Below, piece after piece: positions 5,117-8,067 of a stretch of DNA of 8,067 nt. The DNA is taken from the NCBI GenBank assembly GCA_009702305.1, contig WLIH01000098.1, forward strand, positions 1 through 8,067, given 5' to 3'. The notes beneath the pieces were generated by a model, which saw only the letters and a list, made by a program, of their open reading frames with translations, did no database searches and had not been told where the DNA came from. Position 1 is the first letter of the stretch. Each line of letters starts with the position of its first letter. The DNA is from Actinomycetota bacterium (GTDB lineage Bacteria > Actinomycetota > Actinomycetes > Propionibacteriales > Nocardioidaceae). The position numbers and the translations under genes were made by a program.

Positions 5117-6112
5117 ATGACCCCGACCCGTCGCACTCCGATGACCCGCCCCACCGTCGGGGCGCTGGCGGCCGGCGCCCTCGTGCTCGCCCTCGCCGCC
5201 TGCTCGGGGGGCATGAGCACCATGTCCGAGGACCAGGACACCACCGGTGCGAGCGCCCCGGAGGCCGCCGCCGGCGATCTCGCCGACGGCACGGCGTACT
5301 CCGCGGGCCTCGGCAGCACCGTCGCCGAGTCGCGCGAGAGCGGGCGGGCCGACCAGGGCGGCGGGGCGACCCTCGATCTGACGGGCGACCAGGAAGGGCT
5401 GGAGCCGGCCATCATCTCCGTCGGCACGGTCTCGCTGCGGGCCGACGACGTCGGCGATGCGCGCTTCGAGGTCCGCAAGATCACCGACCGGCTCGAGGGG
5501 CAGGTCACCGACGAGGAGACCAACACCGACGACGAGGGCACCATCAAGAACAGCCGCCTCGTGCTCCGCATCCCTGCCGACTCCTTCGACGAGGCCATGC
5601 AGCAGCTCTCCGAGGTCGCCGACTTCGAGGCGTCGAGCATCGGCGAGGACGACGTCACCACCCAGGTCGTCGACACCGAGGTCCGGATCCGGGTGCAGCG
5701 GGCCAGCATCCGTCGCATCGCGGTGCTGCTCGACCGGGCCCAGAGCATCCGCGACATCGTCAGCATCGAGGGCCAGCTGACGCGACGCCAGGCCACGCTG
5801 AACTCCCTGCTGCGCCGCCAGGCCTACCTGGCCGACCAGACGTCGCTCTCGACCATCACCGTGCACCTCGAGCGGCCCGCGGGCGAGCCCGAGAAGTTGG
5901 ACGACGACACTCGCGACTCCGGCTTCCTGGCCGGTCTCGACGCCGGGTGGGACGGCCTGGTCTCCGTGACCGTCGGGCTCGCGACGGTCACCGGCGCGGT
6001 GCTCCCCTTCGGGGTCGTGCTGCTCGTCGTCGGCGTGCCCGCGCTGCTCGTCGTACGCCGTCGGCGTGGAGCGGCCGCCATCGCCGCGGCCGGGGCTCAG
6101 CCGAGCGCGTAG
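5117..6112 (+). CDS. DUF4349 domain lipoprotein with C-terminal transmembrane anchor
   Basis: This 331-residue predicted surface protein has a signal peptide at 1-28 with a lipobox LAAC (26-29), so C29 would be lipidated and the chain exported. A low-complexity, acidic linker (about 30-95) follows. Residues about 97-253 fit DUF4349: IISVGTVSLRADD, RLVLRIPADSFDEAMQQLSEVADFE, then VVDTEVRIRVQRASIRRI and a helical, probably coiled-coil stretch (about 196-240) ending in TSLSTITVHLERP. A hydrophobic segment (about 281-313) and RRRRG form a C-terminal membrane anchor with a cytoplasmic positive end. The biochemical role of DUF4349 proteins is unknown to me. It starts 23 nt after the LysR stop on the same strand and may share its transcript, but nothing ties it to sulfur metabolism. 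ATG 5117 lacks a clear ribosome site; M9 at 5141 is an alternative. Its end overlaps the hemE end by 16 bp. Confidence 0.82.
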   Translation: MTPTRRTPMTRPTVGALAAGALVLALAACSGGMSTMSEDQDTTGASAPEAAAGDLADGTAYSAGLGSTVAESRESGRADQGGGATLDLTGDQEGLEPAIISVGTVSLRADDVGDARFEVRKITDRLEGQVTDEETNTDDEGTIKNSRLVLRIPADSFDEAMQQLSEVADFEASSIGEDDVTTQVVDTEVRIRVQRASIRRIAVLLDRAQSIRDIVSIEGQLTRRQATLNSLLRRQAYLADQTSLSTITVHLERPAGEPEKLDDDTRDSGFLAGLDAGWDGLVSVTVGLATVTGAVLPFGVVLLVVGVPALLVVRRRRGAAAIAAAGAQPSA

Positions 6113-7137
6113 CCCTGCACGAACTCCGTCAGCCGCTTGAGCTGGTCGGGGTCGGTCGACGGGATCACGCCGTGGCCGAGGTTGAAGATGTGACCGCGCG
6201 CAGCCCGCCCGGCCTCGATCACCTCGGCGGCCCGAGCGGTCATGACCTCGGTCGGTGCGAAGACGAGCGTGGGGTCGAGGTTGCCCTGGACCGCCCGGTC
6301 GCCGACCATCGGGATCGCGCGCTCCAGCGGGGTCCGCCAGTCGACGCCGACCACGTCGGCACCCGCCTCGCCCATCAGGGAGAGCAGGTTGGTGGTGCCG
6401 ACACCGAAGTGGATCCGTGGCACCCCGAGAGCGCCCGCACGCTCGAGCACGGCGGCGGAGTGCGGCATCACGTGCTGCTGGTAGTCGGTCGGCGTGAGCG
6501 CGCCGGCCCAGGAGTCGAAGAGCTGGACAGCGGAGGCGCCGGCCGCGACCTGCACCTCGAGGTAGGCCGCTGCGATGCCGGCGATCTTGCGCATCAGCGC
6601 ATCCCAGACGTCGGGGGCGCCGAACATCATCGCCTTGGTCCGGGCGTGCTCCTTGGACGGGCCGCCCTCGACGAGGTAGGAGGCGACGGTGAAGGGCGCG
6701 CCGGCGAAGCCGATCAGCGGGGTGTTGCCGAGCTGGCCGACCAGGCCGCGCACCGCCTCGGTGATGAACGGCACGTGCTCGGGCGTCAGGTCGGGGATCG
6801 CCTCGACGTCGGCCAGGGTGCGCACCGGCTGCGCGACGACCGGGCCGATGCCGGGCTTGATGTCGAGGTCGACGCCGACGGCCTTGAGCGGCAGCACGAT
6901 GTCGGAGAAGAAGATGGCCGCATCGACGCCGTAGCGGCGCACCGGCTGGAGGGTGATCTCGACCACGAGCTCGGGATCCATGCAGGACTCCAGCATGCCG
7001 ACCCCCTCGCGCAGCGCGAGGTACTCCGGCAGCGAGCGACCCGCCTGGCGCATGAACCAGACAGGCGTGTGCGGCACCGGCTCACCCCGGGCGGCCTTGA
7101 GGAATGCGCTCTGCGACAGGTCGGCGGCGGTGCTCAC
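6097..7137 (-). CDS. hemE: Uroporphyrinogen decarboxylase
   Basis: HemE removes the four acetate carboxyls of uroporphyrinogen III to give coproporphyrinogen III in cytoplasmic heme synthesis. The signatures are all present: PVWFMRQAGRSLPEY (25-39, with substrate-binding R30 and R34), FFSDIVLPLKAVG with D79 (the catalytic-site aspartate), GFAGAPFTVASYLVEGG (143-159, Y154), VQGNLDP and FNLGHGVIPSTDP with H322. I chose GTG 7137 (346 residues) because homologues begin with a short MST-like tail before the SAFLKAARGEPVPHTPVWF stretch. ATG 7176 would add 13 residues (MCEHADAGATLVP), which look like noncoding sequence, and neither start has a good ribosome site. It is divergent from the DUF3000 gene over 71 bp and overlaps the DUF4349 gene tail to tail. 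In many actinomycetes hemE is followed by protoporphyrinogen oxidase and hemQ genes; that continuation is absent here. Confidence 0.96.
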   Translation of the reverse strand: MSTAADLSQSAFLKAARGEPVPHTPVWFMRQAGRSLPEYLALREGVGMLESCMDPELVVEITLQPVRRYGVDAAIFFSDIVLPLKAVGVDLDIKPGIGPVVAQPVRTLADVEAIPDLTPEHVPFITEAVRGLVGQLGNTPLIGFAGAPFTVASYLVEGGPSKEHARTKAMMFGAPDVWDALMRKIAGIAAAYLEVQVAAGASAVQLFDSWAGALTPTDYQQHVMPHSAAVLERAGALGVPRIHFGVGTTNLLSLMGEAGADVVGVDWRTPLERAIPMVGDRAVQGNLDPTLVFAPTEVMTARAAEVIEAGRAARGHIFNLGHGVIPSTDPDQLKRLTEFVQGYALG

Positions 7138-7196
7138 GGGGACAAGGGTCGCACCCGCGTCGGCGTGTTCGCACATCGGTTCGCGGCGAGCCGACC

Positions 7197-7202
7197 TACT
7201 GT
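7197..7202 (+). promoter_or_regulatory. Candidate -10 box of a leaderless DUF3000 transcript
   Basis: TACTGT fits the actinobacterial TAnnnT -10 pattern and ends 6 nt before ATG 7209. Transcription would then begin at or next to the A of the start codon. No ribosome binding site precedes the ATG, which fits a leaderless mRNA. No convincing -35 is seen. Confidence 0.45.
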
Positions 7203-7208
7203 GAACTC

Positions 7209-7835
7209 ATGGTCGTCCGCCAGGAGACGCACCCCACGGCGGGTGCTCCGACAACGCCCCCGGAGTTCCGGGAGGCGGTCGCGAGCATGCAGTCGGCCAA
7301 GCTGCGCCCCGAGATCTTCTGCGAGGAGATGCCGGCGCCCCAGCGGATCGCCCCCTTCTCCTTCGCCCTGTCCGCCGATGTCACCATCGACGACACCGAC
7401 GTCGGGACCGGCCGGATCATCCTGCTGCACGACCCGGCCGGCAACGACGCCTGGGACGGCACCTTCCGCTGCGTGGCCTACGCGCGCGCCGAGATCGACC
7501 TCGACCTCGTGACCGACCCGATGCTGGCCGAGGTGGGCTGGTCCTGGCTCGCCGAGGCGCTCGACGCGCACGGAGCGGCGTACGCCTCGATGTCGGGCAC
7601 GGTGACCCGGGTCGCGACGGAGAGCTTCGGCGGGATGTCCGACGAGGGCGGCACGGCTCAGCTCGAGCTGCGGGCGTCGTGGACCCCCTGCGCCGACGCC
7701 GACAGCGACGTGCCCGACATCGCGCCGCACGTGGAGGCCTGGGGCGAGCTGATGTGCACCGCCGCCGGGCTGCCGCCCGTCCCCGAGGGCGTCGCCGTGA
7801 TGCCCAGCCGTCGCGGACAACGCGGCAACCGCTGA
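7209..7835 (+). CDS. DUF3000 domain protein (actinobacterial, unknown function)
   Basis: This 208-residue soluble protein has no signal peptide or membrane segment. The sequence PEFREAVASMQSAKLRPEIFCEEMPAPQRIAPFSFALSADV (about 19-59) and the later GRIILLHDPAGNDAWDGTFRCVAYARAEID, EVGWSWLAEAL and AWGELMCTAAGLPPVPEGVAVMPSRRG are the pattern of DUF3000, a family I know only from actinobacteria, commonly located between hemE and an RNase D gene. Its function is unknown. It is divergent from hemE and its stop overlaps the next ATG (TGATG), so it is co-expressed with the RNase D gene. The start at ATG 7209 gives the normal family N-terminus; a longer in-frame extension upstream would run into hemE and is unlikely. 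Confidence 0.88.
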   Translation: MVVRQETHPTAGAPTTPPEFREAVASMQSAKLRPEIFCEEMPAPQRIAPFSFALSADVTIDDTDVGTGRIILLHDPAGNDAWDGTFRCVAYARAEIDLDLVTDPMLAEVGWSWLAEALDAHGAAYASMSGTVTRVATESFGGMSDEGGTAQLELRASWTPCADADSDVPDIAPHVEAWGELMCTAAGLPPVPEGVAVMPSRRGQRGNR

Positions 7836-8067
7836 TGCCCTCGCCTGACGACGACCAGCTGCTCCCCGACGCCACCCCGGTGGAGCCGATCGAGCCTGTC
7901 GAGCCTGTCGAGCCTGAGCCTCCCCTTGCTCCCCTGCTCGTGCTGGGCGACGGCCTGCCCGAGATCATCGACACCCGCCCGGGTCTCGAGGAGGCGTGCG
8001 CGGCCCTCGCCGCCGGCACCGGCCCTGTCGCCATCGACGCCGAGCGGGCCTCGGGCTACCGCTACTC
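7835..8067 (+). CDS. rnd: Ribonuclease D (HRDC-domain 3'-5' exonuclease), N-terminal part only
   Basis: Seventy-seven codons are visible before the right window edge. After a proline/glutamate-rich tail (residues 1-32, with EPIEPVEPVEPEPP) comes LLVLGDGLPEIIDTRPGLEEACAALAAGTGPVAIDAERASGYRYS. The IDAERASGYRYS segment is exonuclease motif I of actinobacterial RNase D, with the metal-binding D-x-E pair. RNase D is a DEDD-family 3'-5' exoribonuclease acting in tRNA and structured RNA maturation. It overlaps the DUF3000 stop by one base, so translation is coupled. The remaining DEDD motifs and the HRDC domain should lie beyond the window. Confidence 0.9.
   Translation, partial: MPSPDDDQLLPDATPVEPIEPVEPVEPEPPLAPLLVLGDGLPEIIDTRPGLEEACAALAAGTGPVAIDAERASGYRY
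7883..7921 (+). repeat. Short tandem repeat inside the RNase D N-terminus
   Basis: GAGCCGATC, then GAGCCTGTC twice, then GAGCCT twice, lie in tandem and in frame, encoding an EPI/EPV/EP run. It is a small 9-bp repeat in a disordered tail and probably varies in copy number between strains. Confidence 0.7.

Noticed and set aside
5947..7512. 521-codon plus-strand open frame antisense to hemE
   Set aside because: HemE on the opposite strand has complete family motifs; this frame has none and overlaps three real genes.

Overview
The window is high-GC DNA with dense genes, short or overlapping junctions and some GTG/TTG starts. The arrangement hemE divergent from a DUF3000 gene that is followed by an RNase D gene is an actinobacterial one, so the source is very probably an actinomycete. 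A Nocardioides-like member of the Propionibacteriales is my best guess, from protein style and from the GGTCTCGATAC...CTCGACCAACG intergenic repeat type; this is inference.

Left part (1-4017, minus strand): a sulfur-scavenging locus for organosulfur compounds. Reading with transcription, it has two tandem flavin-dependent monooxygenases of the acyl-CoA dehydrogenase superfamily (DszC/SfnC/MsuC-like, 4017-2773 and 2761-1538), translationally coupled. A 265-bp gap rich in palindromes follows. Then comes sfnG, the FMNH2-dependent dimethylsulfone monooxygenase (1272-166), coupled through a TGATG overlap to an SfnB-family oxidoreductase cut by the left window edge. SfnG is known to split dimethylsulfone into methanesulfinate and formaldehyde. 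The DszC-like enzymes are plausible partners for upstream or downstream oxidations (sulfoxide/sulfone or sulfinate/sulfonate). No flavin reductase is visible in the window.

Control region (4018-4172): a LysR-type regulator (4173-5093, plus strand, TTG start) is divergent from the monooxygenase operon. A 24-nt motif in this region (4048-4071) recurs upstream of sfnG (1302-1325) at almost the same distance from the start codon. This suggests that both minus-strand transcription units are co-regulated, perhaps by the LysR protein.

Right part (5117-8067): a DUF4349 lipoprotein with a C-terminal membrane anchor (plus) ends in a tail-to-tail overlap with hemE (minus, uroporphyrinogen decarboxylase). 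Divergent from hemE are a probably leaderless DUF3000 gene and, overlapping it by one base, the start of an RNase D gene that runs off the right edge. This part looks like ordinary chromosomal housekeeping DNA beside the accessory sulfur locus.

The most unusual structure is the gap at 1369-1523. It holds a 13-bp perfect hairpin, a 16-bp perfect palindrome and a large nested inverted pair of a repeat-like unit. No transposase, tRNA, rRNA or CRISPR array is visible.
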